Below are positions 36,541-45,463 of a stretch of DNA of 64,000 nt, one piece after another. The stretch lies in contig NZ_CP126093.1 in the NCBI RefSeq assembly GCF_030123065.1, positions 3,850,001-3,914,000 on the forward strand, written 5' to 3'. This DNA is from Neobacillus sp. DY30. GTDB lineage: Bacteria; Bacillota; Bacilli; Bacillales; Cytobacillaceae. Within the stretch, counting starts at the first letter, position 1. Each line of letters begins with the position of its first letter. The notes beneath the pieces are model-generated. The model saw nothing but the letters and a program-made list of their open reading frames with translations, was not told where the DNA came from and made no database searches. A program made the translations under genes and the position numbers.

Positions 36541-37985
36541 TTATTCACACCTTTCTTCAAAGAAAAGAAAACACTTGTACCTTTGCCTTTCTCGCTCGTT
36601 GCCCAAATCTCGCCTTCGTGCTCTTCAATGATGTGTTTGGCAATGGCTAGTCCTAATCCACTTCCCCCGGTCCGAGAATTTCTAGACTTTTCTGCCCGAT
36701 AAAATCGATTAAAAATATATGGCAACGAAGAAGGTTCTATTCCATAGCCATTATCTGTTACTTCTACAACGACATCAAAAGGGCCTTCATGCAGTTGAAT
36801 TGAAATATACTGATCATCTTTATTCATATACTTCACACAATTGTTAATGAGATTTACTAAAACACGCTTTAACTTTTCTCGGTCAGCAGTCACATAGATC
36901 GGTTTATTTGGTGAATGATGGTGAATCTGTATCCCTTTTTGAACTAAATCGAGATGAAGTTTCTCTACAAAATCTTTCATGTATTCAACCAGTTCAATCG
37001 TTTCAAAAGTGAAGGACTCCTTCTTTAAATCTAGTTTTGAAAATAAAAACAGTTCATCGATTAATGTATCCATATCCCTTGCTTTGACATGAATGGTGGT
37101 TAAATACTTCTCCATTTTCTCTTGGGTATTTGCTACACCGTCTTTTATTCCCTCAACATAACCAATAATCGACGTAATCGGTGTTTTTAGATCATGTGAA
37201 ATATTTGAAAGAAGTTCTTTTCGATTTTCCTCATATTGAAGTTGGAGGGTGATCGACTCCTTTAGTTTAAGTCTCATTTCCTCAAACGTTTTATTTAATT
37301 GTCCGATTTCATCATTGGAAGTTGTTTTGATTTCAAAATGTAAATCACCCGATTTAATCCGTTCTGCACCCTCTTTAAGAATGGAAATCGGCTTGATAAT
37401 GCTTCTTGACACTAAATAGTTTAATATCCCAATAATCATGATAAATAGAAGCAGTAAAAGTCCTAATAAAATGGGAAACAGCTCTTGAATCAATTGAGTA
37501 TTTGAGCTTACCTTCCTTAAAACAAAAATACTTCCTTTACTTTTGTCTGAAAAATAAAAATCAAACTTTACATAAGTAAAATAAAAGTCATTGAGTTTAA
37601 TGGAATCCCGCGTATTTATATTCGTTTCCTCAAACTTAGGAAGTGACGTAACCAAAGCCTGCTGGTCTAATGTAGAAGTCGCATACTCTATAATGTTTTC
37701 TTTTCTAACGACAATTTTGATATCTTGCTGTTCAAGCTTCTTCAGTTGCTCTTTATTTAATAGCTGCTCAGGGTTATTTTTCGCCAAAAGTTTTAAATCA
37801 AGAAAAACACTTTCCTCAACTGGAGTCAAAGGTTTTTGAAGATATGATTTCTTATAAAAGTTCGCAATCGAATTTACATCGCCCGTTATCGTAAAAAGCA
37901 GCAAATAACCAGCAGCTAAAAACAAAGAGATAGAAAAAACAATGACCCCCACGTATGACAACAGAAACCTCATTTTAATGGACAT
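36537..37985 (-). CDS. membrane sensor histidine kinase
   Basis: A 482-aa kinase with two transmembrane helices (about 7-32 and 165-190) enclosing an extracytoplasmic sensor of about 130 residues, then HAMP (about 190-240), the H-box NISHDLKTPITSIIGY and an HATPase domain with N box LINNCVKYM, G1 DNGYGIEP and G2 TGGSGLGLAIA. It phosphorylates the response regulator encoded just downstream. GGAGGTGAAG precedes the ATG. The extracellular signal is unknown, and no obvious target operon is adjacent. Confidence 0.94.
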   Translation of the reverse strand: MSIKMRFLLSYVGVIVFSISLFLAAGYLLLFTITGDVNSIANFYKKSYLQKPLTPVEESVFLDLKLLAKNNPEQLLNKEQLKKLEQQDIKIVVRKENIIEYATSTLDQQALVTSLPKFEETNINTRDSIKLNDFYFTYVKFDFYFSDKSKGSIFVLRKVSSNTQLIQELFPILLGLLLLLFIMIIGILNYLVSRSIIKPISILKEGAERIKSGDLHFEIKTTSNDEIGQLNKTFEEMRLKLKESITLQLQYEENRKELLSNISHDLKTPITSIIGYVEGIKDGVANTQEKMEKYLTTIHVKARDMDTLIDELFLFSKLDLKKESFTFETIELVEYMKDFVEKLHLDLVQKGIQIHHHSPNKPIYVTADREKLKRVLVNLINNCVKYMNKDDQYISIQLHEGPFDVVVEVTDNGYGIEPSSLPYIFNRFYRAEKSRNSRTGGSGLGLAIAKHIIEEHEGEIWATSEKGKGTSVFFSLKKGVNK

Positions 37986-38107
37986 ACTTCACCTCCAATC
38001 CATTACTTTCAACTAAATTACCATCAAGATAATTGAACCATATCACACAAATCTTAAAAATTTCGAAAAAATAAAGAAAAAATCTAAAAACAGGTTAAAA
38101 ATATACA

Positions 38108-38133
38108 AAAAACGCTGCATAAACAGCGTTTTT
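38108..38133 (-). terminator. terminator of the yitT-like gene
   Basis: A perfect 10-base inverted repeat, AAAAACGCTG (38108-38117) with its partner at 38124-38133, has T tracts on both sides. It lies between the yitT-like stop and the two-component operon. Confidence 0.85.
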
Positions 38134-38141
38134 GCATAAAT

Positions 38142-38172
38142 GGTGCCTGTCACCTTTTAATGTCACCTTTTA
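38142..38172. repeat. GGTGCCTGTCACC element with direct repeat at a stop codon
   Basis: GGTGCCTGTCACC (38142-38154; GGTG and CACC arms) is followed by two copies of TGTCACCTTTTA (38148-38159 and 38161-38172). The second copy contains the yitT-like stop codon. GGTGACAGGCACC-type sequences recur in Bacillus intergenic regions as I remember them; copy number here is unknown. Confidence 0.55.
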
Positions 38173-39042
38173 GTGAACATCATGCTTCTTGAAGTTTCCA
38201 CCTTTTACTTCTGCTACGTCATATACGATAACAAAGGCATTCTCGTCAATTTCGTTAATGATTTCTTTCATTTTGCTATCTTCTAAACGGTTAATCACGC
38301 AATTGATTTCTTTGAATTTTTCGTTTGAATATCCGCCTTCTACTATGTTATACGTTGCCCCGCGTCCTAAGTTTTCACGAATTTTCTCAACCATTAATTC
38401 GGGTTGATTGGTAATGATTTTAAAGGTTTTAGCACCACTTAAACCTTCTTCCACGATATGTATAACCTTAGATGCGATATAATAAGCGATTGCGGAAAGA
38501 ATGGCTCCTTGAAAACCAAAGACTGTAGATACAACAATAAAGACAAACATGTTTAAAAATAAAATAAGATCGCTGGTACCAAAAGGTAGTTTACGTGAAA
38601 GTAATACGGCTAACATATCAATTCCATCTAATGCGCCGCCATTTCGTAATGCTAACCCCATTCCAAAACCGATGATAATTCCACCAACAACCGTTATTAA
38701 CAAGGTATCTCCTTCAATAATCGGTGTTAAATGATGCATCAAGAGCGTTCCGATTGCTAACGAGGCTATTCCAATAACTGAATAAATGGCAAAACTCGTG
38801 CCAATCTGTTTATATCCTAAAAATACGAATGGAATATTCAGCACTGCAATGAGGAGTCCTAGAGGTAATCCGATTAATTTAGAACCAACGATACTCAGTC
38901 CAGTCACACCGCCGTCTGATACATTATTGGGAATTAATACAGTTTCTAGTCCATATGCAGTAATAAAAGCCCCAATAATAACCAATAACGCACGTATAAT
39001 CATTTTTCCTTTATTGGGTTTTTGTTTAGTGTTTGCACTCAC
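38170..39042 (-). CDS. YitT family membrane protein
   Basis: A 290-aa protein with five or six transmembrane helices (about 14-175; LLVIIGAFITAYGLETVLIPN, NGGALDGIDMLAVLLSR) and a C-terminal DUF2179 domain (about 205-285; KTFKIITNQPELMVEKI, RGATYNIVEGGYS). This architecture defines the YitT/DUF161 family, whose function is not established. The start is GTG 39042, shortly after AGGAGATAAA. It is monocistronic. Confidence 0.92.
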   Translation of the reverse strand: MSANTKQKPNKGKMIIRALLVIIGAFITAYGLETVLIPNNVSDGGVTGLSIVGSKLIGLPLGLLIAVLNIPFVFLGYKQIGTSFAIYSVIGIASLAIGTLLMHHLTPIIEGDTLLITVVGGIIIGFGMGLALRNGGALDGIDMLAVLLSRKLPFGTSDLILFLNMFVFIVVSTVFGFQGAILSAIAYYIASKVIHIVEEGLSGAKTFKIITNQPELMVEKIRENLGRGATYNIVEGGYSNEKFKEINCVINRLEDSKMKEIINEIDENAFVIVYDVAEVKGGNFKKHDVH

Positions 39043-39184
39043 TTTATCTCCTACTTTCGTAACCCTTATATAGTTTCAGTTTTTCCCTTTATGTATTTCA
39101 CACTGTTCCACCTTTCCGATTTTTTCATTATATTCGAAACTACCTAGTTAAACAAAAATAAGCATTCGAAGCAGGAAGATCTCG

Positions 39185-39218
39185 AAATACTGGCGCATAA
39201 CCCAAAATACTGGCGCAT
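39185..39218. repeat. 14-base direct repeat
   Basis: AAATACTGGCGCAT occurs at 39185-39198 and again at 39205-39218, a 20-base period, between the yitT-like and ppdK genes. A weakly similar stretch (AAATATCGGCG) lies at about 15658. The role is unknown. Confidence 0.7.
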
Positions 39219-39233
39219 GGTTCCAAAGAGAAA

Positions 39234-39260
39234 AGACCAAATCGATATCCGATTTGGTCT
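39234..39260 (-). terminator. terminator of the ccpN-yqfL-ppdK operon
   Basis: A perfect 11-base inverted repeat AGACCAAATCG (39234-39244, partner 39250-39260) is followed by a T run on the minus strand. A second hairpin, AAGTGGG/CCCACTT at 39316-39333, lies directly after the ppdK stop. Confidence 0.8.
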
Positions 39261-39337
39261 ACTAATGAATTGTTATTCTCCATAGTTTCACACATGATAA
39301 GGGAATGACCTAACTAAGTGGGCACACCCACTTCTAA

Positions 39338-42010
39338 TTATGCTGTTGTATAAACTTCCTTCTTATTTAATCCATGCCGAATCGTAGCTTGTGCTGCCGC
39401 TAATCTAGCCAACGGCACACGGTATGGTGAACAGCTGACATAGTCAAGTCCAGTTTTGTAACAGAAATCAATCGATGATTTTTCACCGCCATGCTCTCCA
39501 CAAATTCCTGTTTTTAATGTAGGTTTAGCTCCACGGCCGAGTTTAACCCCCATTTCTACCAATCTGCCAACACCATCTTGATCAAGAACTGCAAACGGAT
39601 TTTCAGGCAGCACCTTATTTTCGATATAGTTCTGAAGGAATTTGCCTTCTGCATCGTCACGGCTGTATCCGAATGTGGTTTGCGTTAAATCGTTTGTACC
39701 AAATGAGAAGAAATCAGCTTCTTCCGCAATTTGATCAGCGGTAAGCGCCGCACGTGGAATCTCAATCATTGTTCCAATCGTATACTCAAATTGCTTTCCT
39801 GTCTCTTCCTGAACCTTTACAGCCGCGTCGATCACAAGCTGGCGCATTTGTTTTAACTCATTGACATGACCAACAAGTGGAATCATGATTTCAGGCTGAA
39901 CTTCCAGCCCTCTGTCAGCAAGCGTAGCCGCAGCATAGAAAATCGCCTTTGCCTGCATTTCATAAATTTCAGGATAAACCATTCCGAGACGGCATCCGCG
40001 ATGTCCAAGCATTGGGTTGTATTCATCTAATTGTCGAACCTTTTTCAATAGTAACTCTTTCTTTTTCAGTTCAGGTGAAGCAGGATCAAGAATTTGCAGC
40101 TTCGTCACTTCGACTAACAACTCTTCTTTATCTGGTAAAAACTCATGTAATGGCGGGTCTAATAAACGAATGGTTACAGGGAAACCTTGCATAGCTTCAA
40201 AAATACCTTCAAAATCACCTTGCTGCATTGGGAGCAGTTCCTCCAGGGCTTCCATTCGCTCTTTGTACTGTTCAGCTAAAATCATTTTTTGAACGATCGG
40301 AATTCGCTTTAAGTCCATAAACATATGTTCAGTCCGGCACAATCCGATTCCACCTGCACCAAATTCAAAGGCTTTTTGTGCGTCCTCTGGATTATCGGCA
40401 TTGGCACGTACACCAATTTTTCTTTCTTGATCAGCCCATGCGAGTAAAAGCTGGAATTCTTCAGAAAGCTGCGGTTCAATCATTGGAATTTCCCCAAGCA
40501 TAATTTCACCTGTTGAGCCATCAATGGTAATGACATCACCATATTTGATGACCTTTTCGTCAACGGTAAATTGCTTCGCTTTTACATCAATCTTCAGTGC
40601 ATCACATCCGCAAATACACGCTTTACCCATACCGCGGGCCACTACTGCAGCATGACTTGTCATACCTCCGCGGCTCGTAACGATAGCTTGCGCGGCCACA
40701 ATTCCATGAATATCATCAGGAGTAGTTTCTGGACGAACAAGAATGACTTTTTTTCCAGCATTGCCGAGCTCCTCCGCTTCATCTGCATCAAACACAACTT
40801 GGCCAGTTGCCGCGCCTGGTGATGCTGGCAAACCTTTTGCCAAAAGCGTACGCTGATATTTATCATCAATTCGGCGGTGAAGAAGCTGATTGAGTTGATC
40901 GGGATCAACACGAAGCAAGGCAGTTTTTTTATCAATAATTCCCTCTTCCACCATTTCTACGGCAATACGAATCGCTGCTTGGGCTGTCCTCTTACCATGA
41001 CGGGTTTGAAGAATAAATAATTGACCACGTTCTACAGTAAATTCAATGTCCTGCATTTCCTGATAATGCTGTTCAAGACGTTTGCATGTGTCAGCAAATT
41101 GCTTGTAAACGGCAGGCATTTCATCCTTTAAGGTTTGAATTGGCTGTGGCGTACGGATTCCTGCAACCACATCTTCCCCCTGAGCATTAATGAGGTACTC
41201 ACCGTAAAGAACATGTTCGCCCGTTGAAGGGTTTCGAGTAAAGGCTACACCTGTGCCTGAATCATTTCCCATGTTTCCGAACACCATACTTTGAATATTT
41301 ACAGCCGTGCCAAGGTGGTCAGGAATTTTATTTAAGCGGCGGTAGACGATTGCACGCTGATTATTCCAAGAATCAAACACCGCATTAATCGCAAGAAATA
41401 GCTGTTCCTTTGGATCCTGTGGAAATTCTTTTCTAGTATGCTTTTTAACTATTCCTTTGTATCCCTCGATGACCTCTTTCCAGTCTTCAGCAGTCATTTC
41501 CGGGTCAGAACTATAGCCTTTTTGCTCACGTGTTTCCTCTAACAATTGTTCAAAATAAAACGTATTGATATCAAGGACCACATTACTGAACATCTGGATG
41601 AATCGACGGTATGAGTCGTAAGCAAAACGCGGATTATTCGTTAGTCTACCCATGCCGACAACTGTTTCATCATTCATACCTAAGTTCAATACGGTATCCA
41701 TCATCCCTGGCATTGAAAATACTGAACCTGAGCGGACAGAAACAAGCAGCGGATTTTCTGCGTCTCCCAGCTTTTTCCCCATTTTCTCCTCTAGGGTGCT
41801 TAAAGCTCCTAATACTTGACTCTCAACAAGCGATGGAATGGTCTTTCCTGCGTCATAATAAGCATTACATGCTTGTGTCGAAATGGTAAATCCATAAGGG
41901 ACAGGTAAGCCAATACGTGTCATTTCAGCCAAGTTTGCCCCTTTTCCTCCGAGTGTTTCCTTCATATTTCCATTTCCTTCATGAAACAAGTAAACGAATT
42001 TTTCCATCAT
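39338..42010 (-). CDS. ppdK: pyruvate, phosphate dikinase
   Basis: An 890-aa PPDK that interconverts pyruvate, ATP and phosphate with PEP, AMP and pyrophosphate. The N-terminal ATP-grasp region is GGKGANLAEM and SVRSGSVFSMPGMMDTVLNLG; the central swivelling domain carries the catalytic His in TSRGGMTSHAAVVARGMG; the C-terminal PEP-binding barrel ends with FGTNDLTQTTFGYSRDD. The length is typical. Its start overlaps the yqfL stop by one base (TAATG), and AGAGGAG lies 6 bases before it. With CcpN and the PPDK regulator upstream, this operon links PEP formation to gluconeogenic control. Confidence 0.96.
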   Translation of the reverse strand: MMEKFVYLFHEGNGNMKETLGGKGANLAEMTRIGLPVPYGFTISTQACNAYYDAGKTIPSLVESQVLGALSTLEEKMGKKLGDAENPLLVSVRSGSVFSMPGMMDTVLNLGMNDETVVGMGRLTNNPRFAYDSYRRFIQMFSNVVLDINTFYFEQLLEETREQKGYSSDPEMTAEDWKEVIEGYKGIVKKHTRKEFPQDPKEQLFLAINAVFDSWNNQRAIVYRRLNKIPDHLGTAVNIQSMVFGNMGNDSGTGVAFTRNPSTGEHVLYGEYLINAQGEDVVAGIRTPQPIQTLKDEMPAVYKQFADTCKRLEQHYQEMQDIEFTVERGQLFILQTRHGKRTAQAAIRIAVEMVEEGIIDKKTALLRVDPDQLNQLLHRRIDDKYQRTLLAKGLPASPGAATGQVVFDADEAEELGNAGKKVILVRPETTPDDIHGIVAAQAIVTSRGGMTSHAAVVARGMGKACICGCDALKIDVKAKQFTVDEKVIKYGDVITIDGSTGEIMLGEIPMIEPQLSEEFQLLLAWADQERKIGVRANADNPEDAQKAFEFGAGGIGLCRTEHMFMDLKRIPIVQKMILAEQYKERMEALEELLPMQQGDFEGIFEAMQGFPVTIRLLDPPLHEFLPDKEELLVEVTKLQILDPASPELKKKELLLKKVRQLDEYNPMLGHRGCRLGMVYPEIYEMQAKAIFYAAATLADRGLEVQPEIMIPLVGHVNELKQMRQLVIDAAVKVQEETGKQFEYTIGTMIEIPRAALTADQIAEEADFFSFGTNDLTQTTFGYSRDDAEGKFLQNYIENKVLPENPFAVLDQDGVGRLVEMGVKLGRGAKPTLKTGICGEHGGEKSSIDFCYKTGLDYVSCSPYRVPLARLAAAQATIRHGLNKKEVYTTA

Positions 42011-42837
42011 TATAAGCTCCTCTCTTTTTTCAGCACTTCTAATATTAATCCAGCTGTTTCTTCAATTGCTTTATTTGAAACATTGATAATTGGACAGCCT
42101 ACTCGTTTCATAATTTTTTCAGCATAATCCAGCTCATCAAGTATTCTTTCGAAGCTTGCATAACTTGCTTTGGAACCTAATCCTAAAGCCTTCAACCTTT
42201 CAAGACGAATTTCATTTAATTTATTAGGAGAAATAATTAAGCCAATACAATTCTTTCTCGGAATCTCAAATAATTCCTCTGGCGCAGGTACCTCTGGAAC
42301 CAAAGGAACATTGGCCACCTTAAAGCGTTTATGCGCTAAATACATCGATAATGGTGTCTTCGATGTCCTTGAAACACCAATTAAGACAATATCAGCCTTA
42401 AGAATACCTCGGGGATCACGGCCATCATCATACTTAACCGCAAATTCAATAGCCTCTATTTTTCTAAAATACTCTTCATCTAGTTTTCTCATTAATCCTG
42501 GTTGATGATGAGGAGTCTTATTGAAACTAGTGGTGAAGGCATTCATCAAGGGGCTAAGCAGATCCACTGCCATAATGTTTTCTTCTGCGGCCCGGCGATC
42601 TAAATATTCCTTTAAAACCGGAATGACGATCGTGTAGGCAATAATGGATTTACCGCCGCTGCTTCTTGCAAGAATAAGAACATCCTCAATATCTTCAAAA
42701 TCATCAACATAGGAATTACGGCGTATCTCAACGTTTCCTCCGTTAAATTGTGTCGCTACCGCTTTTACTACAAACTCAGCTGTTTCACCAACCGAGTCCG
42801 AAACCACATAGACAACTTCCTTCTCTCCTAAAATCAC
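42010..42837 (-). CDS. yqfL: PPDK regulatory kinase/phosphorylase
   Basis: A member of the DUF299 PDRP family, about 275 aa, which inactivates PPDK by ADP-dependent threonine phosphorylation and reactivates it by phosphorolysis. The P-loop-like GVSRTSKTPLSMYLAH and the N-terminal VSDSVGETAEFVVKAV are the family hallmarks. In B. subtilis yqfL also affects CcpN activity. The GTG at 42837 is best placed after AAGGGG (7 bases); a GTG at 42843 is too close. It sits between ccpN and ppdK in a tight operon, beside its substrate enzyme. Confidence 0.93.
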   Translation of the reverse strand: MILGEKEVVYVVSDSVGETAEFVVKAVATQFNGGNVEIRRNSYVDDFEDIEDVLILARSSGGKSIIAYTIVIPVLKEYLDRRAAEENIMAVDLLSPLMNAFTTSFNKTPHHQPGLMRKLDEEYFRKIEAIEFAVKYDDGRDPRGILKADIVLIGVSRTSKTPLSMYLAHKRFKVANVPLVPEVPAPEELFEIPRKNCIGLIISPNKLNEIRLERLKALGLGSKASYASFERILDELDYAEKIMKRVGCPIINVSNKAIEETAGLILEVLKKERSL

Positions 42838-42849
42838 TGCCACTCCCCT

Positions 42850-43491
42850 TTATACTGAATTTTGCTCCATTATTTCTAGATATGCTCGAGTAATCGTTGT
42901 TTTCGTAATCCGACCGACAAGTAAATATGTATTGTTTACCGGATTGATTGCTTTCACTATGGGTAAGGAGTCAATGTGATTTGTAATCATCTTTTTTGCA
43001 GCCTCTAACAAAGTTTCATCAGGTGTTATGGTTATAATGTTAGGCATTCTTGTCATAATGACGCTGCAGGGTAGTTCTTGCAAGTCTTTATTACCAAGGG
43101 CTGTTCTTAGTAAATCTTTTCTCGAAATCACACCCGCTAAATAGCCGTCGCTGTCAACCGCATAAAGCGTTCCGACATCTTCTAAAAAAAGCTGAACAAT
43201 CGCATCATATACAGAAGTCGATTTTTCAACGACGATAGGGTGGGCTTTATAATCTGCAACTTTTTGGAGAATGAATTGTTCCGCCTGCTGCTTTACCTCA
43301 TGGTTATGATTGAAAAAATAACCGACGCGAGGTCTGGCGTCCAAATTTCCTGCCATCGTTAAGATTGCTAAATCTGGTCTTAAGGCTGCTCTTGTTAAAG
43401 ATAGCTTTTCTGCAATTTGCTGCCCCGTAATTGGCCCGTTTTCCTTCACAATCTTAAGAATTTCATCTTGGCGTTTCGTTAGTTTAATCAC
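42850..43491 (-). CDS. ccpN: CcpN-type repressor of gluconeogenic genes
   Basis: A 213-aa regulator with an N-terminal winged HTH (KRQDEILKIVKENGPITGQQ, LSLTRAALRPDLAIL) and two CBS domains (about 80-140 and 145-210). CcpN represses gapB and pckA under glycolytic conditions and senses ADP/ATP through its CBS pair. The start is GTG 43491, 5 bases after GGGGG. It leads the ccpN-yqfL-ppdK operon. The upstream region has a near-palindrome around ACTATATAGTA (about 43558-43568) that could be an operator, not shown. Confidence 0.93.
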   Translation of the reverse strand: MIKLTKRQDEILKIVKENGPITGQQIAEKLSLTRAALRPDLAILTMAGNLDARPRVGYFFNHNHEVKQQAEQFILQKVADYKAHPIVVEKSTSVYDAIVQLFLEDVGTLYAVDSDGYLAGVISRKDLLRTALGNKDLQELPCSVIMTRMPNIITITPDETLLEAAKKMITNHIDSLPIVKAINPVNNTYLLVGRITKTTITRAYLEIMEQNSV

Positions 43492-43733
43492 ATTGACCCC
43501 CTTTTCAATTTAATCATGTTATATTATATGATGAAATTTTAAATGTGCTATACTTATTACTATATAGTATATTACATTTATACAATATAGGGAACAATTA
43601 GTTCAACATATTTTTGACAATTTTTTTAACGGGTTAATAGAGATAGTCTTTTTTACCCAATGATGAGCTCATCCTTGGCTAGTGTATGGGCTCTGCTTTC
43701 GGAAAGACCATGGCTGTATAGTTTCAGCAAAAA

Positions 43734-43762
43734 AAGAATCCTACCGTTGAGATAGGATTCTT
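43734..43762 (-). terminator. terminator of the Fpg-like gene
   Basis: A perfect 10-base inverted repeat AAGAATCCTA (43734-43743, partner 43753-43762) is followed by T-rich sequence on the minus strand, just after the glycosylase stop. Confidence 0.88.
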
Positions 43763-43764
43763 AT

Positions 43765-44574
43765 CTATTTTTGACAAACCGGACAGAAGAATGTTTTACG
43801 AGACGAAATCATTTCCTTTACAATCGTACCACCACATCTCTTACAAGTCTCACCTTCCCGGTCATAAACCAAGCAGAGATTATTATAGCCACCCGTTAGG
43901 TTGTCACCTTGAAAAAGAGGATTTTCCATGTAACCCCCATGTTTCAGCGCATCAAGGAGTACATGTTTCATTGACTCGTAAAGTTGGTTTCTTTCAATCT
44001 CCTCTATGTCTTCAATACTCCGTTTCGTTTTAATTCTTGCGTGATAACAGATTTCGTCCGAGTAACAATTTCCAATACCGGCAATAAACTCTTGATCGAG
44101 GAGTTTTGTTTTAATTTTCCCCCGTCTGTCACCAAGCAGCTTTAAAAAGGCATGTGCTGTAAAGGATGGGTCCAATGGCTCAGGACCCAAAGAAGATAAT
44201 TCCTTTTGGACATCCTGTTCTCTGTATAAATGTAAATAACCAAGTCGAAGCCCAATAAAATATAGATGATGATTTCTGAACGATATACGAACCTGAATCG
44301 TCCGGTTAGGCTTGTCTTCTTCTGTTCCAAAATACATCCAGCCGCCTAGCATTAAATGCAGCAGCATAACCTGCCCATTATCTAAATGAAAAAGTAAATG
44401 CTTCCCTCTACGATTGACAGTCAGAATCTTGTGATTTGTGATGGTATTAATGAAGATAGTTGGGTTCACATTAACTGATTTCTCCCGGTTGATTTGTACC
44501 TGAGTAATTGTTTGCCCCGCTATTTTTTGATTTAACAATCTCCGGTAATTTTCCATTTCCGGCAGTTCAGGCAT
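43765..44574 (-). CDS. Fpg/Nei family DNA glycosylase
   Basis: A 269-aa formamidopyrimidine-DNA glycosylase family protein. It starts MPELPEME, keeping the catalytic Pro2 and Glu3; the beta-strand lysine is in NRRGKHLLFHL; the helix-two-turn-helix has LLDQEFIAGIGNCYSDEICY; and the C-terminal zinc finger is CKRCGG...CPVC. It excises oxidised bases such as 8-oxoguanine or pyrimidine lesions. PELPEME rather than PELPEVE and the divergent middle suggest a paralogue of MutM rather than MutM itself. It is monocistronic. Confidence 0.9.
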   Translation of the reverse strand: MPELPEMENYRRLLNQKIAGQTITQVQINREKSVNVNPTIFINTITNHKILTVNRRGKHLLFHLDNGQVMLLHLMLGGWMYFGTEEDKPNRTIQVRISFRNHHLYFIGLRLGYLHLYREQDVQKELSSLGPEPLDPSFTAHAFLKLLGDRRGKIKTKLLDQEFIAGIGNCYSDEICYHARIKTKRSIEDIEEIERNQLYESMKHVLLDALKHGGYMENPLFQGDNLTGGYNNLCLVYDREGETCKRCGGTIVKEMISSRKTFFCPVCQK

Positions 44575-44628
44575 AAATTCTCTTCCTCTCTGCTACTTTT
44601 TTCATATCATTTCCCCGAAAACGCAAAA

Positions 44629-44654
44629 AAACCGAACTTTTTATAGTTCGGTTT
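44629..44654 (-). terminator. terminator of the tRNA pair
   Basis: AAACCGAAC (44629-44637) pairs with GTTCGGTTT (44646-44654), with an A tract to the left giving Ts on the minus strand, 40 bases after the tRNA-Ile gene. Confidence 0.85.
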
Positions 44655-44689
44655 ATGTATCAATATTCATTTTATGTATCAATATTCAT
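44652..44689. repeat. 19-base perfect tandem duplication
   Basis: The 19-base unit beginning TTTATGTATC and ending ATTCAT occurs at 44652-44670 and is repeated without a gap at 44671-44689, between the tRNA terminator and tRNA-Ile. It overlaps the last bases of the terminator stem. Confidence 0.95.
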
Positions 44690-44693
44690 TGAG

Positions 44694-44767
<74 letters not shown>

Positions 44768-44776
44768 ATAGTTTTA

Positions 44777-44850
44777 TGGAGCGGGTGATGAGAATCGAAC
44801 TCACAACATCAGCTTGGAAGGCTGAGGTTTTACCACTAAACTACACCCGC
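44777..44850 (-). tRNA. tRNA-Gly (TCC anticodon)
   Basis: The cloverleaf has acceptor GCGGGTG/CACCCGC, anticodon loop CTTCCAA with TCC, and T-arm GTTCGATTC. A 3' CCA is encoded at 44777-44779. It lies 9 bases upstream of tRNA-Ile on the same strand, so both are processed from one transcript. Confidence 0.97.
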
Positions 44851-44899
44851 ATTTAAGTGCCCTATCAATAGTACATGAAATATTATAGCACCCTACCAT

Positions 44900-44939
44900 G
44901 AAGTTGTAAACTACTTTTTGAAGTTGTAAACTACTTTTT
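44900..44939. repeat. 20-base perfect tandem duplication
   Basis: The unit GAAGTTGTAAACTACTTTTT occurs at 44900-44919 and again at 44920-44939. The second copy includes the stop codon and final codons of the DUF1450 gene. Confidence 0.95.
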
Positions 44940-45206
44940 ATCTTCTTGGAAATGTGTAAGCTTTTTCAATAGTTCCAATGAATCCCCTGCTGCCATAAAC
45001 TCACCATTAACAATCGCATAAGGAGATTTTTTGCAATCCTCACATCTACTTTGACAATGATACTCTTTATATTCAATATTTCTTTTACTAAGGAAATTAC
45101 TATATTGATTTTGTAAATCTTCAGTTAGAAAACGATCGAGGTTTTTTTCACAAAAATCAATTGTCAATTTCTTTTCTTTTGCAAAAAGTTTTGAAATAAA
45201 ATTCAT
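44931..45206 (-). CDS. DUF1450 family protein
   Basis: A small protein (91 aa from ATG 45206) with the DUF1450 pattern: IDFCEKNLDRF near the N-terminus, then CQSRCEDCKKSPYAIVNGEFMAA, where CxxxCxxC probably binds a metal or forms a disulfide, and SLELLKKL at the end. Related Bacillus proteins (YuzB type) are uncharacterised. GGAG lies 11 bases before ATG 45206; an ATG at 45233 has no site. The stop codon lies inside a 20-base tandem duplication. Confidence 0.85.
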   Translation of the reverse strand: MNFISKLFAKEKKLTIDFCEKNLDRFLTEDLQNQYSNFLSKRNIEYKEYHCQSRCEDCKKSPYAIVNGEFMAAGDSLELLKKLTHFQEDKK

Positions 45207-45281
45207 TTGTTGAACATCTCCACTGTCTATCATCTTACATTAAGTATATCAATTTTGACACAAAAATTCTCTAAATAAACA

Positions 45282-45322
45282 TATAAAGAGCAACCATTTC
45301 AAAATCTAAGGTTGCTCTTTAT
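45282..45322 (-). terminator. terminator of the fbpB-like gene
   Basis: A long inverted repeat (ATAAAGAGCAACC at the left arm, GGTTGCTCTTTAT at 45310-45322) lies 18 bases after the fbpB-like stop codon. Confidence 0.85.
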
Positions 45323-45340
45323 TATTTATATATGAAGCTT

Positions 45341-45463
45341 TTATCTTTTTGAATGTTTCTTTTCAATTTTCGCCTCGATTCTCTCCATTGCTTTAGTATC
45401 ACTTTTTAATTCCTGCTTATTTTCGTCTACTAATTTTTTAAAACTAATATTACGTTTCCTCAT
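45341..45463 (-). CDS. fbpB: FbpB-like small basic protein
   Basis: A 40-aa Lys/Arg-rich protein (begins MRKRNISFKKLVDENKQELK, ends EKIEKKHSKR before the stop apart from short variation) matching the FbpB family of small basic proteins as I remember it. In B. subtilis FbpB assists the small RNA FsrA in the iron-sparing response. AAAGGTGGAG precedes the ATG at 45463, and TATAAT (45491-45496 on the minus strand) is a plausible -10. I do not see a convincing Fur box, so iron control is unproven here. Confidence 0.82.
   Translation of the reverse strand: MRKRNISFKKLVDENKQELKSDTKAMERIEAKIEKKHSKR

Noticed and set aside
43553-43577. CcpN operator in front of ccpN
   Set aside because: The near-palindrome is AT-rich and only partly fits the known CcpN site, so autoregulation is not claimed.
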